The notes: generated by a model not told the origin, from the sequence alone. 64,000 nucleotides of DNA from Frondihabitans sp. 762G35 (GCF_002074055.1 NZ_CP014619.1:1984001-2048000); one strand, 5' to 3'. Positions 16,665 to 28,232 are shown, numbered from the stretch's first letter. Translations and numbers: made by a program.

Positions 16665-17771
16665 CTAGGCGTCGAGGCGGGTGAGCCAGCCGTGGACGTC
16701 GGGACGACGGCCGTACTGGATGTCGGTGAGCTCCTCGCGGAGCGACATCGTGAGCGGCCCCGGCTGAGCGTCGGGAGAGCCGACCGAGAAGCCCTCGCCC
16801 TTGAGCTCGGCGATCGGCGTGACCACGGCGGCCGTCCCGCAGGCGAAGACCTCGACGATGTCACCGGACTCGACGCCCTCGCGCCACTCGTCGATCGTGA
16901 CCCGGCGTCGCTCCACCCGGTGACCGCGGTCTTCGGCGAGCTGCAGCAGCGAGTCGCGGGTGATGCCCTCGAGGATGGAGTCGGACTCCGGGGTGACGAG
17001 CGTTCCGTCTTTGTAGACGAGCACAACGTTCATGCCGCCGAGTTCCTCGATGTAGGTGGCCTCGACCGAGTCGAGGAACAGCACCTGGGCGCACCCGTGC
17101 TGGTACGCCTCCTCCTGCGGCAGGAGCGACGAGGCGTAGTTGCCGCCCGTCTTGGCGGCGCCCGTGCCGCCCTTGCCGGCGCGCGAGTAGTTCGTCGACA
17201 GCCAGATCGACACGGGGGCCACGCCCCCGCTGAAGTAGGCGCCCGCCGGGCTCGCGATGACGTAGAACCCGACCTTGTGGGCCGCGCGCACGCCGAGGAA
17301 GCTCTCGGTGGCGATCATGAACGGGCGGATGTAGAGGCTCTGCTCGTCGGCGGACGGGACCCAGTCGACGTCGGCCCGGACGAGCTGCTTGAGCGACTCG
17401 ACGAAGTCGTCGACCGCGAGCTCGGGCAGGGCCAGGCGACGCGCAGAGCGCTGCAGGCGGCGGCCGTTGGCGTCGGGGCGGAAGGTCCACACCGAGCCGT
17501 CCTCGTGGCGGTAGGCCTTGAGCCCCTCGAAGATCTCCTGCGCGTAGTGCAGGACGGAGGCCGCCGGGTCGAGCGTGATCGGACCGTACGGCACGACGGC
17601 CGCGTCGTGCCAGCCCTCCTCGGTGGTCCACTCGATCGAGACCATGTGGTCGGTGAAGAACCGGCCGAAGCCCGGGTCGGCGAGGATCGCCTCGCGCTCG
17701 CTCTCCGCGCGGACGGCCTCCGACGGGGTGAGCTCGAATCGGAGCGGGAACGTGTCGTGCGTGGTGGTCAT
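16665..17771 (-). CDS. ilvE: Branched-chain amino acid aminotransferase
   Basis: A PLP enzyme that makes the final transamination of valine, leucine and isoleucine. The protein is 368 aa, fold-type IV, group II BCAT. YIRPFMIATE, the PLP-region GTGAAKTGGNYASS, EELGGMNVV and the C-terminal EVFACGTAAVVTPI are conserved. The ATG is preceded by AAGGATCCCC, the AAGGA overlapping the leuB TAA. leuB lies 8 bp upstream, so the two genes form one transcript supplying the last steps of leucine synthesis. Confidence 0.96.
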   Translation of the reverse strand: MTTTHDTFPLRFELTPSEAVRAESEREAILADPGFGRFFTDHMVSIEWTTEEGWHDAAVVPYGPITLDPAASVLHYAQEIFEGLKAYRHEDGSVWTFRPDANGRRLQRSARRLALPELAVDDFVESLKQLVRADVDWVPSADEQSLYIRPFMIATESFLGVRAAHKVGFYVIASPAGAYFSGGVAPVSIWLSTNYSRAGKGGTGAAKTGGNYASSLLPQEEAYQHGCAQVLFLDSVEATYIEELGGMNVVLVYKDGTLVTPESDSILEGITRDSLLQLAEDRGHRVERRRVTIDEWREGVESGDIVEVFACGTAAVVTPIAELKGEGFSVGSPDAQPGPLTMSLREELTDIQYGRRPDVHGWLTRLDA

Positions 17772-17779
17772 GGGGATCC

Positions 17780-18850
17780 TTAGCGGGAGGCGGCGGTGAG
17801 GCTCGAGACGGCCGCGGCGATCGCGTCGCCGATCTCGGTCGTCGAGCGGGCGGAGGTGCGGGCGGCGATGTCGTGCTCGACGGCGCGGGTGACCAGGGCG
17901 GCCTCCTCGGGGAGTCCGACGTGGTCGAGGAGGAGCGCCGCGGAGAGGATGGCCGCCGTGGGATCGGCCTTCTGCTGACCGGCGATGTCGGGCGCGGAAC
18001 CGTGGACCGGCTCGAACATGCTCGGGAAGGCGCCGTCGGGGTTGATGTTGCCCGAGGCGGCCAGACCGATGCCGCCGCTGATCGCGCCGGCGAGGTCGGT
18101 GAGGATGTCGCCGAAGAGGTTGTCGGTGACGATGACGTCGAACCGGGAGGGGTCGGCGACGAGGTGGATCGTCGCCGCGTCGACGTGCTGGTAGTCGACC
18201 TGGACCGCAGGATGCTCGGCCGCGACCCGATCGACCGTGCGCTGCCAGAGCGATCCCGCGAAGACGAGGACGTTGGTCTTGTGCACGAGCGTGAGCCGGT
18301 GTGCGGGACGCTTCTCGGCGAGGTCGAAGGCGTGGCGCACGACGCGCTCGACGCCGAAGGCGGTGTTGACGCTGACCTCGTTGGCGACCTCGTGGGGCGT
18401 GCCGGTGCGGAGGGAGCCGCCGTTGCCGACGTAGGGCCCCTCCGTGCCCTCGCGGACGACGACGAAGTCGACCTCGCCGGGATCGGCGAGGGGAGAGGGG
18501 ACGCCCGGGTAGACCTTGGTCGGCCGGAGGTTGACGAAGTGGTCGAGCGCGAATCGCAGCTTGAGCAGGAGACCCCGCTCGATGATTCCGCCCTGGAGCG
18601 CCGGATCGCGCGGGTCGCCGCCGACGGCGCCCAGGAGGATCACGTCGTGGCTGGAGATCGCTTCGAGATCGGCGTCGGTGAGGATGTCGCCCGTGGCCTT
18701 GTAGCGAGCGGCCCCGAGAGAGAACTCGGTCACGTCGAAGGAGACCTCTCCCCCGTCGGTGACCGCCCGGAGAACCTTGAGCGCCTCCGCGACGACCTCC
18801 GGCCCGATCCCGTCGCCCGGGATAGCGGCAAGTCTGACGGTACGGCTCAT
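17780..18850 (-). CDS. leuB: 3-isopropylmalate dehydrogenase
   Basis: It oxidatively decarboxylates 3-isopropylmalate to 2-ketoisocaproate with NAD+. The protein is 356 aa. The N-terminus [20 protein letters not shown], the [14 protein letters not shown] loop, [20 protein letters not shown] and the C-terminal [13 protein letters not shown] are all diagnostic. The actinobacterial type carries the [13 protein letters not shown] insertion seen here. A GAGGAG ribosome-binding site precedes the ATG by 5 nt. Confidence 0.96.
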   Translation of the reverse strand: MSRTVRLAAIPGDGIGPEVVAEALKVLRAVTDGGEVSFDVTEFSLGAARYKATGDILTDADLEAISSHDVILLGAVGGDPRDPALQGGIIERGLLLKLRFALDHFVNLRPTKVYPGVPSPLADPGEVDFVVVREGTEGPYVGNGGSLRTGTPHEVANEVSVNTAFGVERVVRHAFDLAEKRPAHRLTLVHKTNVLVFAGSLWQRTVDRVAAEHPAVQVDYQHVDAATIHLVADPSRFDVIVTDNLFGDILTDLAGAISGGIGLAASGNINPDGAFPSMFEPVHGSAPDIAGQQKADPTAAILSAALLLDHVGLPEEAALVTRAVEHDIAARTSARSTTEIGDAIAAAVSSLTAASR

Positions 18851-18897
18851 GGCGGCTCCTCGTGCTCGATGCGTTGCCCCAGCTTACCGACGCGAAA

Positions 18898-18926
18898 AGG
18901 GCCCCGCGGCTCGTCCGCGGGGCCCT
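18898..18926 (-). terminator. Intrinsic terminator of serA
   Basis: A perfect 12-bp stem AGGGCCCCGCGG / CCGCGGGGCCCT with a 5-nt loop. On the minus strand the stem runs directly into TTTT, a canonical rho-independent terminator separating serA from leuB-ilvE. Confidence 0.88.
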
Positions 18927-18962
18927 CGTCGCGCGCGTCGGACGCCCGCGCGCGAACCGGAT

Positions 18963-20552
18963 CTAGAGGGTGACGTCGATCTCCTGCATGACGTCGGCGT
19001 CGATCGCGCGGCGCACCTTCTCGAGGAGACCCTCGGGCGCGGGGCTGTCGATGGTGAGGACGCTGAGGGCGGCGCCTCCTGCGGTCGTCCGGGCGATCTG
19101 CATGCCGGCGATGTTGATGCCCGCCTCGCCGAACTCCTTGCCGTAGACCGCGACGATGCCGGGGCGATCGGTGTAGAGCATGACGATGTGGTGCTTCGCG
19201 ATCGGGACCTCGACGTCGTAGCCGTTGATCCCGACGATCTTCTCGACCTGCTTGGTGCCGGTGAGCGTGCCCGACACGGAGATCTGACGGCCGTCGCTCA
19301 GGGCGCCCCGGATCGTGAGGATGTTGCGGTACTCGTCGGAGACGGCGTCCGTGATGAGCCGCACGTCGATGCCGCGCTGCTCGGCCAGGACCGGCGCGTT
19401 GACGTAGCTGACGGTCTCCTGCACGGCGTCGGAGAAGACGCCCTTGAGGGCCGCGAGCTTGAGGACGCTGACGTCGTAGTCGGCCAGGTCACCGTGCACC
19501 TCGACGTCGATCGACGTGAGCGGGCTGTCGGCGAGGCCCGCGAAGACCTGGCCGAGCTTCTCGACGAGCGGGATGCCCGGGCGGACGTACTCGTCGATGA
19601 CCCCGCCCGCCACGTTCACGGCGTCGGGGACCAGCTCGCCACCCAGAGCGAGTCGGACGGACCTGGCCACGGAGACGCCGGCCTTCTCCTGAGCCTCGTC
19701 GGTGGACGCGCCCAGGTGCGGCGTGACCACGACGTTGTCGAGGGCCAGCAGGGCGGTGTTGGTGGGCGGCTCGGAGACGAAGACGTCGAGGCCGGCTCCG
19801 GCGATCACGTCGTTCGTGAGCGCCTCGAACAGCGCCTCCTCGTCGATCAGACCGCCGCGGGCGACGTTCACGACGTACGATGTCGGCTTCATCAGGGCGA
19901 GCTGCGCGGTGGAGATCATGCCGGTCGTCTCGGGCGTCTTCGGCATGTGGATCGTGACGAAGTCGGACGTGGCGAGGAGCTCGTCGAGGGTGAGGAGCTG
20001 GACGCCGAGCTGCGCTGCCCGCGCGGGCGTCACGTAGGGGTCGTAGGCCATGACGTTCATACCGAAGGCCTGGAGGCGGGCGGTGATGAGCGCGCCGATC
20101 CGGCCCAGTCCGATGATGCCGACCGTCTTCTCGTAGAGCTCGACGCCGGTGTACTTCGAGCGCTTCCACTGGCCGTCCGCGAGCGACGCGTGGGCGGCGG
20201 GGATGTGACGGGCGAGGCTCAGGATGTGACCCACGGTGAGCTCGGCGGCGGAGATGATGTTCGAGGTCGGCGCGTTGACGACCATCACGCCCGCGTTCGT
20301 CGCCGCCTTGATGTCGACGTTGTCGAGTCCGACGCCGGCCCGGGCGACGACCTTGAGGGCCGGAGCCGCGGCGATGGCCTCGGCGTCGACCTTCGTCGCC
20401 GACCGCACCAGGATCGCGTCGGCGTCCGCCAGGGCCGAAAGGAGCGCCGGACGGTCGGTTCCGTCCACGGTGCGGACGTCGAAGTCGGGCCCCAGGGCGT
20501 CGACGGTAGCGGGCGAGAGTTCTTCGGCGATCAGGACGATCGGCTTGGCCAC
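18963..20552 (-). CDS. serA: D-3-phosphoglycerate dehydrogenase, ACT-domain type
   Basis: The first enzyme of serine synthesis, oxidising 3-phosphoglycerate with NAD+. The protein is 529 aa, the long form. A substrate domain has VARAGVGLDNVD, and the NAD domain has GIIGLGRIGALI near residue 150, followed by NVARGGLIDEEAL and the catalytic HLGAST. An intervening domain typical of actinobacterial and mycobacterial PGDH follows. A C-terminal ACT domain begins about residue 455 (HIVMLYTDRPGIVAVYG), implying serine feedback. The start is a GTG preceded by TTAGGA, which could be a ribosome-binding site or, as TAGGAA 6 nt away, a weak leaderless -10. It has its own terminator. Confidence 0.96.
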   Translation of the reverse strand: MAKPIVLIAEELSPATVDALGPDFDVRTVDGTDRPALLSALADADAILVRSATKVDAEAIAAAPALKVVARAGVGLDNVDIKAATNAGVMVVNAPTSNIISAAELTVGHILSLARHIPAAHASLADGQWKRSKYTGVELYEKTVGIIGLGRIGALITARLQAFGMNVMAYDPYVTPARAAQLGVQLLTLDELLATSDFVTIHMPKTPETTGMISTAQLALMKPTSYVVNVARGGLIDEEALFEALTNDVIAGAGLDVFVSEPPTNTALLALDNVVVTPHLGASTDEAQEKAGVSVARSVRLALGGELVPDAVNVAGGVIDEYVRPGIPLVEKLGQVFAGLADSPLTSIDVEVHGDLADYDVSVLKLAALKGVFSDAVQETVSYVNAPVLAEQRGIDVRLITDAVSDEYRNILTIRGALSDGRQISVSGTLTGTKQVEKIVGINGYDVEVPIAKHHIVMLYTDRPGIVAVYGKEFGEAGINIAGMQIARTTAGGAALSVLTIDSPAPEGLLEKVRRAIDADVMQEIDVTL

Positions 20553-20766
20553 GGAGGATTCCTAACGCTGGGGACGGGGTCGGCGCGCGGCCGGGGAGCG
20601 GCTCGGGCGCGGATCCAGACTAGCCACGGGCATCCTGCCGTCGAGGCCCCCGAGCCACCCCTGGCGGCCGAACCTGGGAATCAGCAGGCAGTCCGCAGGC
20701 GAGGCGGACCATATTCGACGCCGAGCGCAGGGGACGAGAGGGGCGGAGCGCCGGGGCCCGAAGGGC

Positions 20767-21195
20767 TCAGAGCCCGAAGGCCCCGGAGATCGACGCCGAT
20801 ACCGACGCCGCCACGGCGCTCACCGCGGCGAAGACGACCAGGAGCCACAGGGCACGACGCCAGAGCGAGCGACCGCGTCCCAGCAGGATGCCCGCGACGA
20901 AGCCGACGACGGGGCTGACGACAGCGATGACCAGCGGGGTCCACGGGACGGGCTTGATCAGCCCGTCGAGGCCGTTCGCCCGGTAGAAGTCGTAGTTGCG
21001 CGTGATGAGCGGCGGCACCGTGATGACGTTCTGGACGGCGGTCCAGGTCGTGTAGGCGTACAGGAGCGCGAAGAGGGCGAGCATCACGATCCAGCCGACG
21101 AACACGCCCGTGCTCGAGCGCATGTCGCCGTTCTCCGGGGTGTCGTCCTCCGGCGTCTCGTCGAGGAGCTCGTCGTCGACCTCCGCGCGGCTCAC
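20767..21195 (-). CDS. Small membrane protein downstream of mtlD (second)
   Basis: 142 aa, function unknown. The start is a GTG at 21195 overlapping the preceding stop by 4 bp (GTGA), so longer readings are rejected. An acidic cytoplasmic N-terminus of about 25 residues (VDDELLDETPEDDTPENG) is followed by three membrane segments: VGWIVMLALFALLYAYTTW, WTPLVIAVVSPVVGFVAGILLG and ALWLLVVFAAVSAVAASVSAS. A loop of about 35 residues lies between the first two. With the preceding gene it forms a pair of acidic-tailed membrane proteins, translationally coupled to mtlD. Confidence 0.7.
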   Translation of the reverse strand: MSRAEVDDELLDETPEDDTPENGDMRSSTGVFVGWIVMLALFALLYAYTTWTAVQNVITVPPLITRNYDFYRANGLDGLIKPVPWTPLVIAVVSPVVGFVAGILLGRGRSLWRRALWLLVVFAAVSAVAASVSASISGAFGL

Positions 21196-21674
21196 AGGGA
21201 GACTCCCAGCAGGAACGGCCACGGCAGCAGCACGACGACGCCCGCGACGAACCAGATCAGGCGGGCCTTCGGGGGCGTGACGGGGGTGAGCAGCAGCGCG
21301 GCGGTGAACCAGAGGGGTGCCGAGACCACGGCGAGGTACTGGCCGATGTACCAGAACGCCAGCGGTACCCCGGCGAGGTTCGGGGCAGAACCGCGACTGA
21401 CCGCCAGGAGCCACGCGACCGTGTAGAGGAGGAATACGGCCCCGAAGACGCCGTGCGCGACGAGGAGGGGCGAGCTGAGAACGCCCTCGGGGAGCTCCTC
21501 GTCGTCCTCCTCGGGATCGTCGTCGGGATCGTCTCCGACAGCGGTCGACGCCGCATCGGCGGCGGGACCCTCGACGTAGCTCGGATCGCGGGACTCGCCC
21601 CAGCTCAGCGCCTCGTCGTCGTTCTCCGGGCGCGTCTCGAGCCCGGCGTCGTCGCGGCCGGCACCGACGCTCAC
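21192..21674 (-). CDS. Small membrane protein downstream of mtlD (first)
   Basis: 160 aa from the GTG at 21674, which overlaps the mtlD stop by 4 bp (GTGA). The N-terminal 60 residues are strongly acidic (runs such as DDPDDDPEEDDEELPEG) and likely disordered in the cytoplasm. Three hydrophobic segments follow: LLVAHGVFGAVFLLYTVAWLL, LAFWYIGQYLAVVSAPLWFTAALLL and LIWFVAGVVVLLPWPFLLG. No catalytic motif is seen and I cannot name a family. Its stop overlaps the next membrane-protein gene in the same GTGA fashion. Confidence 0.7.
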   Translation of the reverse strand: MSVGAGRDDAGLETRPENDDEALSWGESRDPSYVEGPAADAASTAVGDDPDDDPEEDDEELPEGVLSSPLLVAHGVFGAVFLLYTVAWLLAVSRGSAPNLAGVPLAFWYIGQYLAVVSAPLWFTAALLLTPVTPPKARLIWFVAGVVVLLPWPFLLGVSL

Positions 21675-22828
21675 GCCGTCACCCTGCTCGCGGCCAGCTT
21701 GTCGGCGACCGCCGAGACGAGCGACGCGAACAGCGGGTGACCCGCGTAGACGCCGGTGAGGGTCTCGGTCAGCAGTTCGACGGGCGCACCCGACGTCAGC
21801 AGCGACTGCAGCTCGCGGCTCTCGACGTCGTCGGGGACGTCGAAGTCGAGGGCGGCGCGGATGGCGCGGACGAGGGCGTCGAACGGCAGGCCGCGTTCGG
21901 CGAGCTGGGCCGCGGGTCCGACGAGTCGCTCGTGACGGCTCAGCTTGCTGAGCGGATTGCGGCCCACGCGGCCGGTGGTGTCGGGCAGCCAGGGGTTGGA
22001 GATGCGCTCCAGGTTGCGGCCGATGTACGCCTGCTGCTCGTCTTCGTCGAACCCGTGCTTGGCGACCAGGAGGGCCTTCGTCTGGTCGAGGACCGCGAGC
22101 ACCTCCGCGTGCACGACGGGGTCGGCGAGCGACTCCCGGATGCTCGTGAGGCCGCGGCCGTAGCCGTAGTAGGCGGCCGCCGCGTGGGCGGTGTTGACGG
22201 TGAAGAGCTTCCGGTCGATGAACGGCGCCAGGTCGGTGACCCACGAGACACCGGCGATCTCCGGGTGGTCGGTCCGCCCGAAGAACGGACCGCTCTCGAC
22301 GATCCACTCGGAGAACGACTCGATCGCGACGTCGAGACCCGGCGTCTGCTCGGGGACGATGCGGTCGATCACGCAGTTGGCGAAGACCGCGTTGTCGATC
22401 GGGGCGATCTGCGCCACGGCCGCCGCCAGGCTCGCGGTCGCGCCGATGGCGGTCTCGCAGGCGATCACGACGAGAGGGCCGAGGGCCGCGGGGCGCTCGG
22501 CGAGGCCGCGCGCGATGGCGGGGGCGAGCGACGGCAGGATGCGCGGGCCCACCGAGGTCGTGACGACGTCGGCGGTGGCGATCTCCGCCACGACGGCGCT
22601 CTCGTCGGTGCGGTTGTTGACCGCGCGGTAGTCGGTCACGGTGTGGACGCGGGCGTCGCCCCCGACCTCGTGGACACGGTACGTTCTCTGTTCGCCGAGT
22701 GCGCGCACGACGGCGTCGTCGACGTCGGCGAACACGACCTCGAAGCCGCTCGCGGAGAGGAACTGCCCCACGAAGCCCCGGCCGATGTTGCCGGCCCCGA
22801 AGTGGACCGCCTTCTTGCTCAAAGCCAT
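21671..22828 (-). CDS. mtlD: Mannitol-1-phosphate 5-dehydrogenase
   Basis: It interconverts mannitol-1-phosphate and fructose-6-phosphate with NAD(H). The protein is 385 aa of the polyol long-chain dehydrogenase family. The N-terminal Rossmann motif is HFGAGNIGRGFVG at residues 9-21. ANCVIDRIVP, DRKLFTVNTAHAAAAYYGY with the catalytic Lys and GRNPLSKLSRHERLVGPA follow. No mannitol PTS genes (mtlA, mtlF) or regulator are in the window. It is instead joined by overlapping stop/start codons to two membrane-protein genes. It may serve mannitol synthesis as a compatible solute rather than catabolism (inference). Confidence 0.93.
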   Translation of the reverse strand: MALSKKAVHFGAGNIGRGFVGQFLSASGFEVVFADVDDAVVRALGEQRTYRVHEVGGDARVHTVTDYRAVNNRTDESAVVAEIATADVVTTSVGPRILPSLAPAIARGLAERPAALGPLVVIACETAIGATASLAAAVAQIAPIDNAVFANCVIDRIVPEQTPGLDVAIESFSEWIVESGPFFGRTDHPEIAGVSWVTDLAPFIDRKLFTVNTAHAAAAYYGYGRGLTSIRESLADPVVHAEVLAVLDQTKALLVAKHGFDEDEQQAYIGRNLERISNPWLPDTTGRVGRNPLSKLSRHERLVGPAAQLAERGLPFDALVRAIRAALDFDVPDDVESRELQSLLTSGAPVELLTETLTGVYAGHPLFASLVSAVADKLAASRVTA

Positions 22829-22862
22829 CTGCCTATCGTCTCACGAGCGTCTGGGCGAACGA

Positions 22863-22920
22863 GACACCGGTTCCGGCGTCCGCCCCTGATCTCTCGGGGT
22901 GGAGCGTCGGAACCGGTGTC
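22863..22920 (-). terminator. Long hairpin after ilvC
   Basis: A perfect 13-bp stem (GACACCGGTTCCG / CGGAACCGGTGTC) with a 32-nt loop that can fold further lies 24 bp past the ilvC stop. There is no T-run, so termination efficiency is uncertain. Confidence 0.6.
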
Positions 22921-22943
22921 GGGGGAACGCGTCGAGCGGTGCT

Positions 22944-24068
<1,125 letters not shown>

Positions 24069-24575
24069 TCAGTTCTTGAAGACCCGGTCGGTGATCGACT
24101 TCGAGCCGCGACCGATGGCGAGGAGCCCGGACTGCGAGATCTCCTTGATGCCGTAGGGCTCGAGGACGCGCAGGAGCGCGTTCGTCTTGCCGGTGTCGCC
24201 GGTGACCTCGATGACGAGCGCGTCGGTCGAGACGTCGACCACGCTGGCGCGGAAGAGCGTCACCGCCTCGAGGACCTGGGACCGCGAGGTGTTGTCGACG
24301 CGCACCTTGATCAGCATGTGCTCGCGCTGGACCGACTGCGAGTAGTCGAGCTCGACGATCTTGATCACGTTGATGAGCTTGTTCAGCTGCTTCGTGACCT
24401 GCTCCAGCGGGAGCTCCTCGACGTCGACGACGACGGTGATCCGGCTGAGGCCCGCGATCTCGCTCTTGCCGACGGCGAGGCTCTCGATGTTGAAGCCGCG
24501 GCGCGCGAACAGGCCGGCGACACGGGTCAAGAGACCCGGTTTGTCTTCGACGAGCAGGGAGAGGACGTGGCTCAT
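24069..24575 (-). CDS. ilvN: Acetolactate synthase small regulatory subunit
   Basis: The regulatory subunit that confers valine feedback inhibition on IlvB. 168 aa from the ATG at 24575. The N-terminal ACT domain reads [31 protein letters not shown], with ISRITVVV-like strands after it. The C-terminal ALS_ss_C domain begins near residue 80 and includes MLIKVRVD and [17 protein letters not shown]. The ATG overlaps the ilvB TGA by 4 bp (ATGA), consistent with stoichiometric synthesis. Confidence 0.96.
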   Translation of the reverse strand: MSHVLSLLVEDKPGLLTRVAGLFARRGFNIESLAVGKSEIAGLSRITVVVDVEELPLEQVTKQLNKLINVIKIVELDYSQSVQREHMLIKVRVDNTSRSQVLEAVTLFRASVVDVSTDALVIEVTGDTGKTNALLRVLEPYGIKEISQSGLLAIGRGSKSITDRVFKN

Positions 24576-26452
24576 GCGTGTTCTCCGGTCATGTCGCCGT
24601 CGCGCGTGGTGTCGGAGGCGCTCGTTCCGGGCGCCTCGTCGTCCCACTCGGGGGCGAGGGCGCGGGCGTGCTGGATCAGGGAGTTGCTGACGCCCTGCGG
24701 CACCATCGGCCAGACCATCGCGTCGCGGCTGACCACGAAGTCGATGACGACCGGGCGGTCGTTCGTCTCGAGGGCGAGGGTGATCGCGTCGTCGATCTCG
24801 TCCTCGCGGGTGACGCGGATCCCGAGCGCTCCGTAGGCGTCGGCCAGCTTCACGAAGTCCGGCACCATTCGCGTCTCGTGACCCGTGTTGAGGTCGGTGA
24901 AGGAGTGGCGACCGTCGTAGAACAGGGTCTGCCACTGCCGCACCATGCCGAGCGACGAGTTGTTGATGATCGCGACCTTGATCGGGATGTCGTTGATGAC
25001 GCAGGTGGCGAGCTCCTGGTTGGTCATCTGGAAGCAGCCGTCGCCGTCGATCGCCCAGACGACGCGGTCGGGCTGGCTGACCTTGGCGCCCATCGCGGCG
25101 GGCACCGAGTAGCCCATCGTGCCCGCTCCCCCGGAGTTGAGCCAGGCGTGCGGGCGCTCGTAGCTGATGAACTGCGCGGCCCACATCTGGTGCTGACCGA
25201 CGCCCGAGGCGTAGACCGCCTCCGGCCCGGAGAGCTGGCCGATGCGCTGGATGACCTTCTGCGGCGAGAGGAGGCCGTCGTCGGGCTCGGTGAAGCCGAG
25301 GGGGAACTCGGTGCGGAGCTCGGTGAGGCGCTCCCACCACGCGGCGATGTCGGGTCGGGTGCCGCCGGTGACGTCGGCGAAGGCCGCCGTGAGGTCGATG
25401 ATGACCTCCCGGGCGTCGCCCACGATCGGGACGTCGGCGATCCGGATCTTCGAGATCTCGGCGGGATCGATGTCGACGTGGACGACCTTCGCGTCGGGCG
25501 CGAAGAGGTCGGCCTTGCCGGTGACGCGGTCGTCGAAGCGGGCTCCGAGGGCGACGATGAGGTCGCTCTCCTGGAGGCCGAGCACGGCGGGGACGGTGCC
25601 GTGCATGCCGGGCATGCCGAGGTGCTGCTGGTGGGAGTCCGGGAAGGCTCCGCGGGCCATGAGCGTGGTGACGACGGGCGCACCCGTCGCCTCGACGAGG
25701 GTCAGGAGCTCGGCCGAGGCCTCCGAGCGGATGACGCCGCCGCCGACGTAGAAGACGGGCCGTTTGGCCTCGGCCAGGAGCTGCGCGGCCGCGGTGATCT
25801 GCTTGCCGTGCGCCTTGGTGATCGGACGGTAGCCCGGCAGGTCGACCGTCTCGGGCCAGACGAAGGGGGCGGAGTTCTGCTGGGCGTCCTTGGTGATGTC
25901 GACGAGAACGGGACCGGGGCGCCCCGTGGAGGCGATCTGGTAGGCCGCCGCGAGGGTCGCGGGGACGTCCTCCGGCTTGGTCACCAGGAAGGAGTGCTTG
26001 GTGATCGGCATCGTGATGCCGACGATGTCGGCCTCCTGGAAGGCGTCCGTCCCCATCAGGGTCGAGAAGACCTGACCCGTGATCGCCAGGAGCGGCACGC
26101 TGTCCATGTAGGCGTCGGCGATCGCGGTGACGAGGTTCGTCGCTCCCGGACCGGAGGTGGCGATGGCGACACCGACCTTGCCGGACGCGGCGGCGTAGCC
26201 CTCGGCGGCGTGACCCGCGCCCTGCTCGTGGCGGACCAGGATGTGGCGGATCGTCGTCGACGACATGAGCTCGTCGTAGAACGGGATGATCGCGCCGCCG
26301 GGCAGGCCGAAGACGTCGGTGACGCCGAGCTCCTCGAGCGAGGCGAGGATCGCGCCCGACCCGGTCATCACCGGGGGCGACGCCGGCCTCTCGGGCGCGA
26401 TCGTGCGGGGGCGCGTCGGCGCCGTGGGCAGGGGTGTGGTTTCCGGAGGCAT
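24572..26452 (-). CDS. ilvB: Acetolactate synthase large catalytic subunit
   Basis: A ThDP/FAD/Mg2+ enzyme condensing two pyruvates, or pyruvate and 2-ketobutyrate, at the first common step of branched-chain synthesis. 626 aa from the ATG at 26452; GAGGGA precedes it. The first 35 residues are Pro/Thr-rich. The catalytic Glu is in [17 protein letters not shown] contacts lie in the middle domain, and the ThDP motif [15 protein letters not shown] with IINN lies in the C-terminal third. ilvD ends 55 bp upstream. That short gap shows no leader peptide or attenuator, unlike the ilvBNC leader known from Corynebacterium. Confidence 0.96.
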   Translation of the reverse strand: MPPETTPLPTAPTRPRTIAPERPASPPVMTGSGAILASLEELGVTDVFGLPGGAIIPFYDELMSSTTIRHILVRHEQGAGHAAEGYAAASGKVGVAIATSGPGATNLVTAIADAYMDSVPLLAITGQVFSTLMGTDAFQEADIVGITMPITKHSFLVTKPEDVPATLAAAYQIASTGRPGPVLVDITKDAQQNSAPFVWPETVDLPGYRPITKAHGKQITAAAQLLAEAKRPVFYVGGGVIRSEASAELLTLVEATGAPVVTTLMARGAFPDSHQQHLGMPGMHGTVPAVLGLQESDLIVALGARFDDRVTGKADLFAPDAKVVHVDIDPAEISKIRIADVPIVGDAREVIIDLTAAFADVTGGTRPDIAAWWERLTELRTEFPLGFTEPDDGLLSPQKVIQRIGQLSGPEAVYASGVGQHQMWAAQFISYERPHAWLNSGGAGTMGYSVPAAMGAKVSQPDRVVWAIDGDGCFQMTNQELATCVINDIPIKVAIINNSSLGMVRQWQTLFYDGRHSFTDLNTGHETRMVPDFVKLADAYGALGIRVTREDEIDDAITLALETNDRPVVIDFVVSRDAMVWPMVPQGVSNSLIQHARALAPEWDDEAPGTSASDTTRDGDMTGEHA

Positions 26453-26507
26453 GAGAGCCGATTCCCTCTTTGGCTGGTGGTGAACGTGACGCGCGTTCGC
26501 GTGTCGA

Positions 26508-28220
26508 CTAATACGTGACAGCGCCCTCCGCCGCGGAGCGGACCTGGCGCGCGTACTTCGCGAGAACGCCGCGGGTGTAGCGCGGAGGCAGAGGAGCCCA
26601 GCCGTCACGGCGGGCATCAAGCTCGGCTGTGTCGACGAGTAGGTCGATCGAGCGAGCGGCGATATCGACCCGAATCAGATCACCATCGCGCACGAAGGCG
26701 ATCGGACCGGAGTCGACCGCTTCGGGTGCTATGTGGCCGATGCACAGGCCGGTTGTGCCGCCTGAGAATCGTCCGTCCGTCAACAGTAGTACATCTTTGC
26801 CGAGACCCGCGCCCTTGATGGCGGCGGTGATCGCCAGCATCTCGCGCATGCCGGGGCCGCCCTTCGGGCCCTCGTAGCGGATGACGACGACGTCGCCCTT
26901 CTCGATGGTGCCCGCGGTCAGCGCGTCCATCGCTGCGCGCTCCCGCTCGAACACCTTCGCGGGCCCTTCGAAGACCTCCGCGTCGAAGCCGGCGGTCTTG
27001 ACCACGGCCCCCTCGGGAGCCAGCGAGCCGCTGAGGACAGTGAGCCCGCCGGTCGGGTGGATCGGGTTGTCGAGGGTGCGGAGGACCGTGCCGTCGAGAG
27101 CCTTGGGCTTGATCTCGGCGAGGTTCTCGGCGACGGTCTTGCCGGTCACGGTCAGGCAGTCGCCGTGCAGGAGACCCGCGTCGAGCAGCGCCTTCATGAC
27201 GACCGGGACACCGCCGTGGCGGTCGACGTCGTTCATGACGTACTCGCCGAACGGCTTGAGATCACCGATGTGGGGGACCTTGTCGCCGATGCGGTTGAAG
27301 TCGTCGATCGTGAGGTCGACCTCGGCCTCGTAGGCGATGGCGAGCAGGTGGAGCACGACGTTGGTCGAGCCGCCGAACGCCATCGCGACCGCGATGGCGT
27401 TCTCGAACGCCTTCTTGGTCAGGATCTGGCGGGCCGTGATCCCGTGACGCAGCATGTTGACGACGGCCTCGCCCGAGCGGTGCGCGTAGTAGTCGCGGCG
27501 CCGGTCGGCGGAGGGCGGCGAGGCGGAGCCGGGGAGGCTCATGCCGAGGGCCTCGGCGACGCTCGCCATGGTGTTGGCGGTGTACATGCCGCCGCAGGCA
27601 CCCTCGCCCGGGACGATGGCGCACTCGATGGCGTGGAGGTCCTCGTCGCTGATCGTGCCCGCCTTGGAGGCGCCGACGGCCTCGAAGGAGTCGATGATCG
27701 TGACGGTCTTCTCGGTGCCGTCGCTGAGCTTCACCCAGCCGGGCGCCACGGATCCTGCGTAGAGGAAGACGCTCGCCAGGTCGAGGCGCGCCGCCGCCAT
27801 GAGCATGCCGGGGAGCGACTTGTCGCAGCCGGCGAGCAGGACGGAGCCGTCGAGGCGCTCGGCCATCATGACGGTCTCGACGCTGTCGGCGATGACCTCG
27901 CGGGACACGAGCGAGAAGTGCATGCCCTCGTGGCCCATGGCGATGCCGTCGGAGACCGAGATCGTCCCGAACTGGAGCGGGTAGCCGCCGCCGGAGTGCA
28001 CGCCCTCCTTGGCGCCCTGGGCGAGCCGGTCGAGGGAGAGGTTGCAGGGGGTGATCTCGTTCCACGACGAGGCGATGCCGATCTGCGGCTTCTCCCAGTC
28101 GGCGTCTCCCATTCCGACCGCGCGCAGCATGCCGCGCGAGGTCGTGGCTTCGACGCCGTCCGTGACGTCGCGGCTCCGCGGCTTCACGTCGACCCCGTAC
28201 TCGTTCAGGTTCTCAGGCAT
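26508..28220 (-). CDS. ilvD: Dihydroxy-acid dehydratase
   Basis: An Fe-S enzyme that dehydrates dihydroxyisovalerate and dihydroxymethylvalerate to the keto acids. 570 aa. The cluster-binding Cys residues are visible in [17 protein letters not shown] and [33 protein letters not shown] marks the C-terminal domain. It heads a minus-strand run ilvD-ilvB-ilvN-ilvC. The ATG has TAAACT 6 nt upstream, so the operon probably begins as a leaderless transcript. Confidence 0.96.
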   Translation of the reverse strand: MPENLNEYGVDVKPRSRDVTDGVEATTSRGMLRAVGMGDADWEKPQIGIASSWNEITPCNLSLDRLAQGAKEGVHSGGGYPLQFGTISVSDGIAMGHEGMHFSLVSREVIADSVETVMMAERLDGSVLLAGCDKSLPGMLMAAARLDLASVFLYAGSVAPGWVKLSDGTEKTVTIIDSFEAVGASKAGTISDEDLHAIECAIVPGEGACGGMYTANTMASVAEALGMSLPGSASPPSADRRRDYYAHRSGEAVVNMLRHGITARQILTKKAFENAIAVAMAFGGSTNVVLHLLAIAYEAEVDLTIDDFNRIGDKVPHIGDLKPFGEYVMNDVDRHGGVPVVMKALLDAGLLHGDCLTVTGKTVAENLAEIKPKALDGTVLRTLDNPIHPTGGLTVLSGSLAPEGAVVKTAGFDAEVFEGPAKVFERERAAMDALTAGTIEKGDVVVIRYEGPKGGPGMREMLAITAAIKGAGLGKDVLLLTDGRFSGGTTGLCIGHIAPEAVDSGPIAFVRDGDLIRVDIAARSIDLLVDTAELDARRDGWAPLPPRYTRGVLAKYARQVRSAAEGAVTY

Positions 28221-28226
28221 GGGGTC

Positions 28227-28232
28227 AGTTTA
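28227..28232 (-). promoter_or_regulatory. -10 element of the ilvD-ilvB-ilvN-ilvC run
   Basis: TAAACT, close to the TATAAT consensus, lies 6 nt before the ilvD ATG. Transcription would start at or next to the start codon, leaving no room for a leader-based attenuator. Confidence 0.6.

Noticed and set aside
22863-22920. Inverted repeats of an insertion sequence after ilvC
   Set aside because: The 13-bp inverted arms are only 32 nt apart with no transposase or target duplication; a hairpin terminator explains them.
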